From: Paramormyrops kingsleyae | Taxonomy: Eukaryota > Chordata > Actinopteri > Osteoglossiformes > Mormyridae | DNA length: 64,000 nucleotides | Assembly (NCBI RefSeq): GCF_048594095.1 | Contig: NC_132821.1 | Span: 34,705,585 to 34,769,584 of the forward strand | Reading direction: 5' to 3' | Shown: positions 21,740 to 33,304 of the stretch, piece by piece | Position numbering within the stretch: the first letter of the stretch is position 1 | Layout of the letters: the number at the start of each line of letters is the position of its first letter | The notes under the pieces: model-generated | Database searches by the model: none | Told to the model about the DNA's origin: nothing | The model's input: only the letters and a program-made list of their open reading frames with translations | Program-made: the position numbers and the translations under genes

Positions 21740-22730
21740 TCCCTCTGCATTCCTCTGCCCAGCTGTGCTTTGTCCGTGGCGGTTATACCTAATTGGCACT
21801 CTGGGTCGTGCACCCCCCTCTCAACCCCATAATAATCTGGACCAGAGTTACACAGACCTGGCATTTGCCATAAGCTTGTGTTTTTTTTTTTTTGAGACAC
21901 CAACAATAATTCAGTTTCCTCCACCCCCACCCATCCAATAAAAACATATTATCTCGTGGCTGTCTCTTAACCACCAGGATTCAGTCTGTAACCTGAACAG
22001 GAGTCATTTTGTAATCGAATTCTGCCTCATGTGATGTGGTTCTGTTCACTGTCCCCGTCTTTGAAATCCTTCTGTAGCAGCTGCTTACAGTAATAAAAAA
22101 ATACGCCTCACAGCTGGTGAATTCTGGCCATCTGCACCACATAGATGCTCGCTAATGATACACAAAACATTATAATCATATGAGGCTCCCCTCGCACCTG
22201 GAGCCGTTCCATGGTGTCCTGCCAGGAGATGCATGCAACGCATTCATGCTAATGTGCATTTGCCCCAAAGTAAGTATTTTAGTAGTGTTCTGAAAGGCTC
22301 CCCTAGCTGGTGTTAAGGCTACCATGTGTCAATCAAGGTGCACTCTCTCTTGGTGACCATATTAATGTCAGGATTTCAGCATTTTCTCAGTGCCGTTTGA
22401 CAAAATGCACTTCATTTTGCAGCAAGAACAGCAGAAGAGAAGCTGCTGGTTATAATGTCACTGGAATTAAAATGCTAATCTCCAGATGAAACAGGACAAA
22501 AAGGGCAATTGCACTTTTTAAACAAAAGGACACACTTCTGCATCACCCGGCTGTGTTGTCCCCAGTACATTCAGGAGAAAGTGCCCTGTCTCAACCAAGG
22601 AAAACCACAAAAACAAGAACTTCTACAACAGAACAAGAATCCTGACATTTCATTGGCTATTACAGTCCCTCATAATCAGAGATGATAAAACAAACTGCGA
22701 AGTACATTGCTAAAGACATAATAGCTCTGT
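21740..22730. other. unique tract, no gene seen
   Basis: Contains a T12 run near 21880. No exon or transposon recognised. Confidence 0.5.
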
Positions 22731-22895
22731 TTTGCTGGGCATCGCAGACTTAGTTACCCAGACTTTGCTGGGCATCGCAGACTTAGTCAACCAGACTGTG
22801 CTGGGCATCGCAGACTTTGTCAACCAGACTGTGCTGGGCATCGCAGACTTTGTCAACCAGACTGTGCTGGGCATCGCAGACTTAGTCACCCAGAT
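22731..22895. repeat. 33-bp tandem repeat, 5 units
   Basis: Units TTTGCTGGGCATCGCAGACT followed by TAGTTACCCAGAC, at 22731, 22764, 22797, 22830 and 22863. Few differences. Unrelated in sequence to the 33-bp array at 14.5 kb. Open frames on both strands follow from the period. Confidence 0.96.
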
Positions 22896-24730
22896 GGTCC
22901 TTAGGCCGCAGTCGTTTTTGAACCAACAACTTTCTGGTCCAATGTTGAGTTCACTGGTCACGATCCAGACTGAAACATAATTGGTGCCGTGAGCCTTGGC
23001 TTTGTACTGCTGATGGAATTTGGGCCTCGGGGAAAATTGGTGGTGATGCCTGGTGTAGCTTTTCAGCTACAGGGCCGCTGAAGACCCTGGGAACTGCTGC
23101 GCCTTGCATGTATCCTGGAACATTCTTACCCTAGTAAATTTGCTCAAATTGCACCTTGTGAGGCGAACATTATCTGTCTGTCCATCCATCCATACAACTT
23201 CTAAGATCAGGTTCAGAAAGTAAAATTCCAGACCAAGATTTTGTTTCAACCATTCCATTGTGAATAAACAGTCACAGTCACATAGTATTCAGCTTTCTTA
23301 TGATACTGGGAATCAGTGCCATTGGCCCTAATTATGTCAGCTGTTGTTCACTTCTGGGGGTAAAAAAACAGCCTGCAGTTTGCATGTGCAGCCCCCACAT
23401 TGTCCAGCTCTGCACTGGCATGTCATACTCAGTGGTGCAGTGCTGTGATCCTGTCTAATGCAGGTGGTCATGCACAGCCGGAGAGGCAAAGCGCACTGAG
23501 CCAGGTTCTGCCCTATCGTAATGCTGCCCAGACCACCTGTACCGTTAAACATAACCCCTCCACACATCTTACATGTCAAGCCATATGCTCTAACGATGCA
23601 TCACACCCCTCCACCCCCATTTTAATCCACTCCCCGCAACACCTCTCCAGACGTCCAACACGGAAGATGCTGCCCAGACTCCACTGCATGCTGTCTTTGA
23701 AGAGAACTGCGAGTACCGGCGAGACCTCCCAGCTGAGCTCCTCACATCAGCCTCTCCTCAGAACAGCTCCTCCACAGGCACCTGTTTGCCAAGCCCTCGC
23801 TGGTGGGGTGGCAGCCCCCCCCCCCCCATCTGGGCCGGGTTCTCTCTGCAGATCATGCGGAAGGTTAGTCAGCTGGCTGCCAGTGAACCAGGACGAAAAC
23901 GGCTTGATCTGAGGGCTCTGCATTCGCCTGAAGGATAAATAAATAAAACTGACAGGCAGGAAGTCAGATCAAACAATCTCCACAGTGATAGACAGGCGTG
24001 AACAAAGGCAACACGCTCCTATAATACTGTACGCCTCGCAGCAAAGCTTAGCTGTAGCACGCAGAGACACACTTTGTACTACCTGCTTACTATACAAACT
24101 GTCAGAGGAGCTGAGTTAGGTAACCATTGTACTCATTCATCCATCCATCCATTTTCTGGAACTGAACCCAACTAGGGTCAGGAGGAGTCAATGCTGTACT
24201 GGTAAATCTAGTAGTATCTCGTAAATGTTTTCTGGAGCTTGCGTTACTTTCACAGTGACTGTAGCATCATAGCTAGTTTGAGTGCAACTCAAGACAAGAG
24301 CTTATGTTGAGTGAATCAGCTGTGCCCTTTTGCGTGAACGCTTGAAAGTGCCCTCTTTGATAACTGACAGTCACGCAAAGTTTACTGAGGGGGACCCCCC
24401 CAGTTGGCAAAGTTTCCCCTAAGCTTGGCCTAACCCTCCCCTCCGTTCTCAGAAAGTCTGTGCACGTCACCGATAACGTGAGTGTGTTCATCTTACTACA
24501 GGGAGACACAGTGGCCAGCAAAGGAAGCCAGAAAGAATCAGGAACTTCCTCCGAAGAGGGGTGACAATGATTCATTGGCGAGGGGGGGTCTGTGCTGATA
24601 ATTGGTATTAGGTGAGGATGGTAATTAACAGAGAGACAGATGCTTGGTTGAGGTCATAATAATTTGCATATTATTTCACTCAGTTATCAGTTAAAGTTAA
24701 GTAATTATAATAGTAAAAAAAATAATAATA
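22896..24730. other. mostly unique tract, no gene seen
   Basis: The open frame at 23400-23912 (170 codons) has no recognised domain and a biased composition. A fragment at 24139-24195 (TCATCCATCCATCCATTTTC) belongs to the dispersed repeat that follows. Confidence 0.45.
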
Positions 24731-26478
24731 ATCCATCCATTTTCTGTAACTGCTTATCCTGTTTAGCATTGTGGGGGGTCCAGAGCCAATCCTGGAGCTA
24801 CGGGCACATGGCAAGGAGCAACCCAGGACAGGGTGCCAACCCATCACAGGGCACAAGGCAGGGAACAACCCAGGACAGGGCGCCAACCCATCACATGGCA
24901 CACTCACACACCAGTCACTTACACACCATTCACTCAGACATGCAAGGCAAGGAACAACCCAGGACAGGGCGCCAACCCATCACAGGGCACAAGGCAGGGA
25001 ACAACCCAGGACAGGGCGCCAACCCATCACAGGGCACAAGGCAGGGAACAACCCAGGACAGGGCGTCAACCCATCACAGGGCACAAGACAGGGAACAACC
25101 TAGGACAGGGTGCCAACCCATCACAGGGCACAAGGCAGGGAACAACCTAGGACAGGGTGCCAACCCATCACAGGGCACAAGGCAGGGAACAACCCAGGAC
25201 AGGGCGCACACACACACCATTCACTTACACACCATTCACTCAGACATGCAAGGCAGGGAACAACCCAGGACAGGGCGCCAACCCATCACAGGGCACAAGG
25301 CAGGGAACAACCCAGGACAGGGCGCCAACCCATCACAGGGCACAAGGCAGGGAACAACCCAGGACAGGGTGCCAACCCATCACAGGGCACACTCACACAC
25401 CAGTCACTTACACACCATTCACTCAGACATGCAAGGCAGGGAACAACCCAGGACAGGGCGCCAACCCATCACAGGGCACAAGGCAGGGAACAACCCAGGA
25501 CAGGGCGCCAACCCATCACAGGGCACAAGGCAGGGAACAACCCAGGACAGGGTGCCAACCCATCACAGGGCATAAGGCAGGGAACAACCCAGGACAGGGC
25601 GCACACACACACCATTCACTTACACACCATTCACTCAGACATGCAAGGCAGGGAACAACCCAGGACAGGGCGCCAACCCATCACAGGGCACAAGGCAGGG
25701 AACAACCCAGGACAGGGCGCCAACCCATCACAGGGCACAAGGCAGGGAACAACCCAGGACAGGGCGCCAACCCATCACAGGGCACAAGGCAGGGAACAAC
25801 CCAGGACAGGGCGCCAACCCATCACAGGGCACAAGGCAGGGAACAACCCAGGACAGGGTGCCAACCCATCACAGGGCACAAGGCAGGGAACAACCCAGGA
25901 CAGGGCGCACACACACACCATTCACTTACACACCATTCACTCAGACATGCAAGGCAGGGAACAACCCAGGACAGGGCGCCAACCCATCACAGGGCACAAG
26001 GCAGGGAACAACCCAGGACAGGGCGCCAACCCATCACAGGGCACAAGGCAGGGAACAACCCAGGACAGGGTGCCAACCCATCACAGGGCACACTCACACA
26101 CCAGTCACTTACACACCATTCACTCAGACATGCAAGGCAGGGAACAACCCAGGACAGGGCGCCAACCCATCACAGGGCACAAGGCAGGGAACAACCCAGG
26201 ACAGGGCGCCAACCCATCACAGGGCACAAGGCAGGGAACAACCCAGGACAGGGCGCCAACCCATCACAGGGCATAAGGCAGGGAACAACCCAGGACAGGG
26301 CGCACACACACACCATTCACTTACAGATTCACACCTACAGGCAATTTGGTCACTCCCATTAACCTCAGCATGTTTTTGGACTGTTGGAGAAAATTCCACA
26401 ACAACACAGGGAGAACACGCACGGACACTCGAACCCAGGTCCTACGTGTGAGGCAGCAGTGCCAGCCACCATGATGCC
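24731..26478 (+). mobile_element. dispersed CCATCCATTTTC repeat swollen by an internal array
   Basis: The left edge AATCCATCCATTTTCTGTAA, then CTGCTTATCCTG, and the right part CACACCTACAGGCAATTTGG, then ACCTCAGCATGTTTTTGGAC, GGGAGAACACGC and CGAACCCAGGTCCTACGTGT, are the two halves of one common teleost repeat (probably a LINE 3' end; name not asserted). Between the halves, where one copy of the GGGCGCCAACCCATCACAGG segment is expected, lies a 1.5-kb array of that same segment. Confidence 0.8.
24793..26325. repeat. 47-bp minisatellite with a 701-bp higher-order repeat
   Basis: Basic unit AGGCAGGGAACAACCCAGGA plus CAGGGCGCCAACCCATCACA plus GGGCACA (47 bp). At intervals a unit carries a longer CA-rich spacer (ACACACCATTCACTCAGACA). 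Spacer and point variants recur exactly 701 bp apart: 25204/25905, 25390/26091, 25599/26300, and CATAAGG at 25571/26272. Three units make 141 bp (47 codons), so all three plus frames stay open; no protein is inferred. Confidence 0.96.
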
Positions 26479-26483
26479 CGATA

Positions 26484-26560
26484 ACAATAACAGCAACAAC
26501 AATAATAATAATAATAATGATAAGAAGAAAACAATAACAATGCTTATTATTATTATTGAT
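26484..26560. repeat. AAT/AAC-rich microsatellite
   Basis: AACAATAATAATAATAATAA followed by ATTATTATTATT near 26547. Simple-sequence tail just after the dispersed repeat. Confidence 0.8.
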
Positions 26561-27959
26561 TTATAAAATGTAAGTAATGCCTATTCAAAGATTACATTAC
26601 ATTTAATCCTAGATTGATTAGTAAAGCACAATAAAAGCTATGCCAGTTTTACTAAATCTTTGCTATATAAAATCAAGAGAAAAACATAACAATTCCTGAA
26701 ACTCTGACAAACTGGTTTTCTTTCACATAAACTTCATAATCAGGACATTCATTACAGCTTAAGTCTGTCAGATTAATTTCACAGTTGTGGGTCTTCTAAA
26801 ATGAAACACACCAGTCATGTCTGTTGTTGACCCAACATTGACTAATAAAAGCAAAAAAAATAACATAAAAGAACACAAAAGAGAAGGAAGCGGGAAGCTT
26901 TGATCACAGCCACACAGTTGGGCCCATTTAGAATGAAACCGTGTCCATGAATTACAGTTCAGCCTTTCTGGGGAAGATACTGTTAATCTCTTCAAGTGTC
27001 TTGACGTGATAAAATGGGGGTCGAGCGCTTGTCTGAACATCTCTCTCATTTCATACCCAGTCAGTAAGCACATGTGAAAACCGTCGATCCCGCTGAAGTC
27101 TGGGATATGACATAATTACCCATGAAGCATAATGAGTGAGACAATGAGACAAAATAATTCATGACAGAATGTGTCTTTGTGGACAATTCAGGGAAGTAAA
27201 TCTATTGTTTGTTGTATTTTTTACCCAAGGGGCATCTTTTGAAATGAAATATTTAGAAATGTTTGCTCTGTTAAAATTGGTTTACTTTTTAATCAAACAA
27301 CCCTGAAGGATTGCGCTGTAATCATTTTATCTCAGTTTGATGGATGTGCTGACTCCTGCATAAAGCTTCTACAAGCATAAAGTATCACTTTTATTTTTGT
27401 TAATACTCAGTCCCAGTGCAGTCATAAACAAAGTACAGCCTTAAAAAATACAAATATAGATTTTTGTTTATAATAACTCAAAGGTTATCACTACAAGCAG
27501 AACAAAATGACAAGTAAAGATGCTAGTGTCTGTTTTGAATAGAAGAAACCTTTTCAACTTGAATTAATTTTGACCACTGTGGAATATAAAAGAAATGGAA
27601 CTGAGGTGAAAAGGCTCATGTCATATAAGCAGTCAAAGACATTGTACTACAAACATTTTACTACAAACAAATGTTTGTAGCATTTAGCCAACTAAATGCC
27701 TGGTTGACTTAAATTACCAGAACAAATATCCTCAGCAAACTAAATGTAATACTTTGAGCCCTTTACGTTGTGCAATATTATGAGGACAAGGCAAATTGCA
27801 GAGTACGGCAGAGAGAAATACAGAAGGCTTCCATTCGGACTGAATGTGGAGCCCATGGAGATCCTACTGGCAGCTGCTGCTTCAGTTTGACTATCATTAT
27901 CTGGTCTAAAAACCTATATAAGTTCCAACCATCTTCCATAATTGCTGATATAGTACTTT
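26561..27959. other. unique AT-rich tract, no gene seen
   Basis: No exon or transposon recognised apart from the short perfect inverted repeat at 27647-27680. Confidence 0.5.
27647..27680. repeat. perfect 12-bp inverted repeat
   Basis: CTACAAACATTT and AAATGTTTGTAG separated by 10 bases. Could form a short hairpin; no T-run or gene context gives it a role. Confidence 0.7.
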
Positions 27960-28165
27960 GTCATGGGGGGATTAAACTCAACCAAGCTGCACGTCTTTGG
28001 GCTGCAGCAGGAGACCAGAGTACCGGCAAGAATGTCAAGCAAAGGAGGAAGAACATGTTACCTCGACAGACTCTGAGCAATGGTTCCCTTTGAACCCCAA
28101 ACTCTGGGGCATGGTATGACAGTATGACAGTACTGCCCACTGAGCCACGATGCCCTAGATGTAGC
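27960..28165 (+). repeat. decayed dispersed-repeat fragment
   Basis: Order of blocks (TTTGGGCTGCAGCAGGAGAC, GAACATGTTACC, GTACTGCCCACTGAGCCACG) matches the 3' part of the CCATCCATTTTC repeat, at low identity. Confidence 0.4.
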
Positions 28166-28451
28166 AGGAACATGCCGATGTTCTGCCTGCTGTGGATGAT
28201 GCCACAGACAGAAACGGGGAGGGCACAGACAGAGCCAGACACATAGCTCAGGGGACCAGGGATTAGTTTCCTTATAGCTACAAAATCAATATCCAGCACA
28301 CTAGTAATTTATCAAAATGCAAACAAATCACAATAGATCATGCAAAGTATATAACCTTATAAGTTCAACAGGCTGACTCCCACACTGAACACATTTCTTC
28401 AGAATTTGCATTGTCTATCCTTAGCCAGACTACAAAACATAGGGTGATTGG

Positions 28452-28987
28452 AAGACAGGGAAGGCCTGATAAGCGAGAGACAGGTAAGGACTGATAAGCG
28501 AGGGAGATAAGGCCTGAAAGCGAGACAGGTAAGGCCTGAAAAGCAAGAGACAGGTAAGGACCGATAAGCGAGAGACAGGTAAGGCCTGATAAACAGGAGA
28601 CAGGTAAGGCCTGATAGGTGAGAGACAGGGAAGGCCTGATAAGCGAGAGACAGGTAAGGCCTGATAAGCGAGAGACAGGTAAGGCCTGATAGGTGAGAGA
28701 CAGGGAAGGCCTGATAAGCGAGAGACAGGTAAGGCCTGATAGGTGAGAGACAGGTAAGGCCTGATAAGCGAGAGACAGGTAAGGCCTGAAAGCGAGACAG
28801 GTAAGGCCTGAAAAGCAAGAGACAAGTAAGGCCTGATAAACAGGAGACAGGTAAGGCCTGATAAGCGAGAGACAGGTAAGGCCTGATAGGTGAGAGACAG
28901 GTAAGGCCTGAAAAGCAAGAGACAAGTAAGGTCTGATAGGTGAGAGACAGGTAAGGCCTGAAAAGCAAGAGACAAGTAAGGCCTGAT
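28452..28987. repeat. 25-bp minisatellite, left part
   Basis: Unit GCCTGATAAGCGAGAGACAG then GTAAG, with variants GATAGGTGAGAG, GATAAACAGGAG and GAAAAGCAAGAG. About 21 units. The array is split by the hAT element at 28988-29296 and continues at 29297. Confidence 0.96.
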
Positions 28988-29296
28988 CAGGGACGGATTA
29001 TGGGTTGTGTGGGCCCCCCCCCCCCCCCCACCACCAGCACCACCACCACAACCACCACAATTCAAGGGCCCTTGGCAGCCAAACGCCCTCCCTCCATGTT
29101 TCCATCAGAGGCCCTATAGGGTCAGGGGCCCTTGTAGGCAGAGGATCAAAGAATGTAGCCCCTCTAAAATAGACAAACGAAAATACATTGTTGATAAGCG
29201 TTGCAAATTGTTTTGGGCTAGGGGCCCCATGGGCCCCCTGCACCCCAGGGACCCCTGGGCAGCGGCCCCGCTGGCCCAGTCCGTAATCAGTCCCTG
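28988..29296. mobile_element. hAT MITE inserted in the 25-bp array
   Basis: Terminal inverted repeats CAGGGACGGATTA and, as complement, CAGGGACTGATTA (12 of 13). Flanked on both sides by GGCCTGAT (28980-28987 and 29297-29304), an exact 8-bp duplication of array sequence. 309 bp with a C15 tract and CCA repeats near 29012-29058. No transposase. Confidence 0.93.
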
Positions 29297-29612
29297 GGCC
29301 TGATAATCAGGAGACAGGTAAGGCCTGATAGGTGAGAGACAGGTAAGGCCTGATAAACAGAAGACAGGTAAGGCCTGATAGACAGGAGACAGGTAAGGCC
29401 TGATAGGTGAGAGACAGGTAAGGCCTGATAAACAGGAGACAGGTAAGGACTGATAGGTGAGAGACAGGTAAGGCCTGATAAACAGGAGACAGGTAAGGAC
29501 TGATAGGTGAGAGACAGGTAAGGCCTGATAGACAGGAGACAGGTAAGGCCTGATAGGTGAGAGACAGGAAAGGCCTGATAGGTGAGAGACAGGTAAGGCC
29601 TGATAGGCCTTC
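29297..29612. repeat. 25-bp minisatellite, right part
   Basis: About 12.5 units continuing the array at 28452. Here the AAACAGGAGACAG and GGTGAGAGACAG variants alternate and the GCGAGAG variant of the left part is absent, so the two sides have different unit make-up. Confidence 0.95.
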
Positions 29613-30095
29613 TCCTGTTCCAAGCTGCATCCTTAGCATGAGATTCTGGATGTTTTCAGACATGAAGAGCATGAAAGCTTCCAATCAAGGGACAGAGGAT
29701 GGAAATATGAATATGGGAGCCAGTGCCAGTTCACGTTAGCCCAAAAAGTCAGACGCGTGGACATGGGCCGCCACTTTCAGAATAGGAGCGTGATCACAGA
29801 TAGCACAGACAGCCTGGACCCATTTTATGCGAATTATTGCTATGAGAGGACAGAAAGTGGCACAAAAATGACTTTTCTGAAGGTTGGCATTCATTAAGGT
29901 TCATAACAAGCTTGCTTTATTATGGATGAGGATGAGAGAAGATGACCTGCTGCTACTGGGGCACATGCAGAAGGACGAATCCCTACAGTGTAGAAAATCA
30001 CTGTAGATAATTTGGACTGCAGTCATTATATGGGGTGACCAAAAGGCTTGTTCCCTCTGGCACACCTTCCTTCTGATTCCTTCTGAAAGCAGGCT
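29613..30095. other. unique spacer, no gene seen
   Basis: No feature recognised. Confidence 0.5.
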
Positions 30096-30430
30096 TTGCA
30101 TTCCGCTCAGTTGGGGGGGAGGGGGCGCCCGCCCACCCCCCTATGGGCCTGTCATCATGCGCTCGGTGGTGGGGCCCCCCGCGCGTCGGACGCCGCTCTC
30201 GCGCACATCAGGAGCAGCTGTTCTCCAGCTGCTGTGCTGCTCTGCTGCCCCGGAGTTCTCTCTTCCATCCTGGCCGCCCGCTCCCCCCACCTGTGCCCGC
30301 TGCTAGTCTGCAGTGCCAGGCTGGCAACACGCCCTCTCATTATCTCCATCCCTGTACCCTCACAGCAGGGTGCCCAGCGTGCCGGCACTGGGATGCCCTA
30401 GCCATTTGCGGGGAGGACAGCATTGGCTAA
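30096..30430. other. GC- and CpG-rich unique segment
   Basis: GGGCGCCCGCCC near 30124, then CCCCGCGCGTCGGACGCCGC near 30177. Higher CpG than its surroundings, no tandem period. Open frames on both strands lack recognisable domains. Could be a small CpG island; no exon can be supported. Confidence 0.35.
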
Positions 30431-31785
30431 GATGCATTTGATGGCTCTGAAGACGACTGTGTGCCCTATTAACCAACCGTGGGGTACCTGACCTCACAGA
30501 GAAAGGTCAATCAAGGTTACACCTCAAGAGTGACTAAATCTCCCCCTTCCCACCTCTCAAGCATGAGTCTATGCAACTTACAACTGTTTCCTACCTCACT
30601 GTAGGCATTACTTTCATCAACCATCCATGCAGAAGCTTTTAATAACCGAAGAATTCCAGTCATTTGATTTTGCACTGTAGGATTTCACATATAAACAAGC
30701 CAGTTCTTTCCCTTTAACAGGGGCTGTTGCTGACTATAGCCATGCCTTACAAAGCATGTGACACTGTCTCTCACCTCCTCTCACCAAAATGCAGCCCAAG
30801 TCAGACCAAATCCCTGCAATCCTTAAGTATCCCCTCTAGGTGGCCTTACACAATGATTCACTGCCCCCTACGGAGACCTCCAAGAACAACAACAATGGGG
30901 AACTATTTACAATAAAACTACTCCCTCTTCCCAAGACCAGGAAGCTACAGTATTTAATTAGCTGCTATGTACTGAATAAATGTTAAATAAGTAAAAGTGA
31001 TAGTCATTAACATTTATTGCACTGTAAAAGTTATACTGAATTATTGCTTATATGCTTAATTATAAACATGAGTTTAAAATCCGATCAAAGGCATATTATC
31101 CAGCATACCATGCCTAGAAGCCTCCAGGTTTTTGAACCCGCTCTTAAAGACATTGAAAGCAGACCGTCTAATTACTCGTAGTTATAGATAATCTAAGGCA
31201 GTCTCCACCCCTTGTTAAATCATTACGGGACATTTGCCAGGGAGTAACGGAAATGAGGAGGGTAACTGCCTTGCAGCCACCTCTCGGATTTGAGTGTGAC
31301 TCATGCGGGGAAGCGTGTGACAGAACGGAGCAGCGGACGGGCCCAGTTATAAAATCCATCAAGATGGCTGAGCTCCTCGAGAGCCGTAAGGCACTCGGCA
31401 GTGGAGGGAGGGAGGCCCTGACATCGATCAAAGCCCGCAGGAGGGTTTCAAGTCGGGTTTGCGTCTCGCGCGCTCAAAGGTGACCTTACGCAGCTCACAC
31501 TCGCTAAGTGCATATCAGTGTCTTTTTCCGTTCCCAACAAGTAGATGAACTGGTATTATGGAAAAAATAAAAGCATAAGTAACACATCATTTGCCAAGCT
31601 AATATTTATCGTTAAAGAGCAGTACGGCATTCTGCAATGAAAGCATAGATTTGGAGCGCAGTATTTCTGTATTAGCTGTCTTTCTGCTACAAATGTGTAG
31701 TTAAGAAACCATAAGACACAACATGTTAGCCTGAGTAGATACAAAACTGAGTCAGTGGCCATTGAAGATAAGTCATATGGAATAA
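30431..31785. other. unique tract with CTCF-like motifs, no gene seen
   Basis: Two CTCF-like matches lie at 30832-30876 (listed separately). The region at 31290-31490 is moderately CpG-rich. No exon recognised. Confidence 0.45.
30832..30876. promoter_or_regulatory. pair of CTCF-like motifs, opposite strands
   Basis: CCCTCTAGGTGGCC at 30832-30845 on the plus strand and CCGTAGGGGGCAGTG on the minus strand at about 30858-30872 both resemble the vertebrate CTCF core (AGGTGGCA / AGGGGGCAGT). They face each other about 12 bp apart. Motif match only; binding is not shown. Confidence 0.3.
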
Positions 31786-32162
31786 GGATACTTGGTAACA
31801 CTTTCTATGAATGCCATTCATGAAGAATTCATGAACATATTTATAACACATTATGATGCATTCATAAAGCATTATAAACATGGCTATAGATATTTATAAA
31901 AAGGCATAACACTTTATAGCCATGTTTATTATGCGTTATGGATGCTTTAAAAAGATATCTATAGTGCATTATAGATGAGAGCTGAAGTATTATAATCAAC
32001 AGGTAACACTTTACATTAACTGCACCTTCATAATGCATTCATAGAACATTCAAAAGCAGCATGGAAGAACACCTAAACATCCTAACATCCCTTAACAGCT
32101 TTAATATACATTAATAACAAACATTACATGATTATACAATTATAATGTTTGTTATTATTATA

Positions 32163-33304
32163 CAGTGGTACCTCGGTTCTCGAACTCACTAGAACTCGAA
32201 TTTCTTGAAAGTCGAACAAACCAGTTTGACCTAGAACTCGATCTGAATATCAGAAGTCGAACCGTGAACGCTGTCCTAATATAAATTGTACGCGCCAGGA
32301 AATGAGCCATACTACAATGCATTTCTTACTTGAATGCCTTCTTCACTGACCGGACGATTAACCAAATAAAGCAGCGCAACATTACAATAAATAAACCACT
32401 AACTTACGTGTACTATTAGAGCATTTATGTCATTTATTTAAACTTTATTTTACCAGGTAAATTAACTGAAAATCAGTTTTCACTGCTTTACGTGATACTC
32501 GGGAGAAATAGTTGATTACGCATCGGAACTGCCTGGGATACAAACGTCATGCGTGTAACTAAACTCTTCAGCCAATAAGGGCAAAGGTGTGTCGTCACGG
32601 AGGCGGTTCCAGTTTGTGAAGCCGGGTGAGAGGTCGCAATGCATCTAACCGTAATGCATTGCGTCAGGATCAGAATGCGTTGCTTTAAGCCAGCGCTGTA
32701 AGCAAGTCGAACGCACGCAATGACCGGAGTGGGGAAACAAACTGAAACGCGGACTTAATACAGAGGACTAATGACAACAACCAGAAACAGCTGATCATAT
32801 GGGGATCCCACACGGGGTTAACGAGGGGGCGTGGCACACGGAATGAGCGAACGATCGGGGCAGGACAGGGGTAATGTTGGGATAAGACAGGGGTCTCCAA
32901 CTCCGGTCCTGGAGAGCTACCGTCCAGTAGGTTTTCTGTAATACCCAGCTTCTGATGAGCCACACCTGTTCTCAGGTAAATACCAGGAACAGGTGTGTCT
33001 CATCAGAAGCCAAGTAGGATAGAAAACCTACTGGATAGTAGTTCTCCAGGACCGGAGTTGGAGACCCCTGGGATAAGATCTTTATCGTTTTGGAAGCCAT
33101 TAAGAAAAAAATGCTCTTCTTGTTTTATCCTGTTCATTTTGTGTTTAATATGCCCAACATATTTAGGTGTAATTTTGGGGGGCCGGGAACCAATTAATTG
33201 GTTTTCCATTATTTCTTATGGGAAAAATTTGATCAGAACTCAAACTTTTTAGAATTCGATCCGGAGTCCGAAACAAATTAATTTCGAGACCCGAGGTACC
33301 ACTG
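32163..33304. mobile_element. level 3: Tigger/pogo-like element nested in level 2
   Basis: Ends CAGTGGTACCTCGGTTCTCG and complement CAGTGGTACCTCGGGTCTCG, 19 of 20. TA on both sides (32161-32162, 33305-33306). About 950 bp without its own insert; no transposase frame is left. A LINE-tail-like fragment (ATTTATTTAAACTTTATTTT, ACCAGGTAAATTAACTG) lies at 32430-32478. Confidence 0.93.
32888..33070. mobile_element. level 4: palindromic hAT MITE nested in level 3
   Basis: 183 bp. The terminal 25 bp are a perfect inverted repeat beginning CAGGGGTCTCCAACTCCGGT. Exact 8-bp duplication GGATAAGA at 32880-32887 and 33071-33078. Arms match over most of the length (TAGGTTTTCTGTAATACCCA against the complement from 33012). 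Confidence 0.95.

Noticed and set aside
23400..23912. 170-codon open frame
   Set aside because: Biased toward S/P/T and no recognisable domain; overlaps a poly-C tract.
24664..26451. Plus-strand frames of 300-400 codons with a 47-residue repeat
   Set aside because: All three frames carry the same repeat in rotation because three 47-bp units equal 47 codons; this is array periodicity inside a transposable element.
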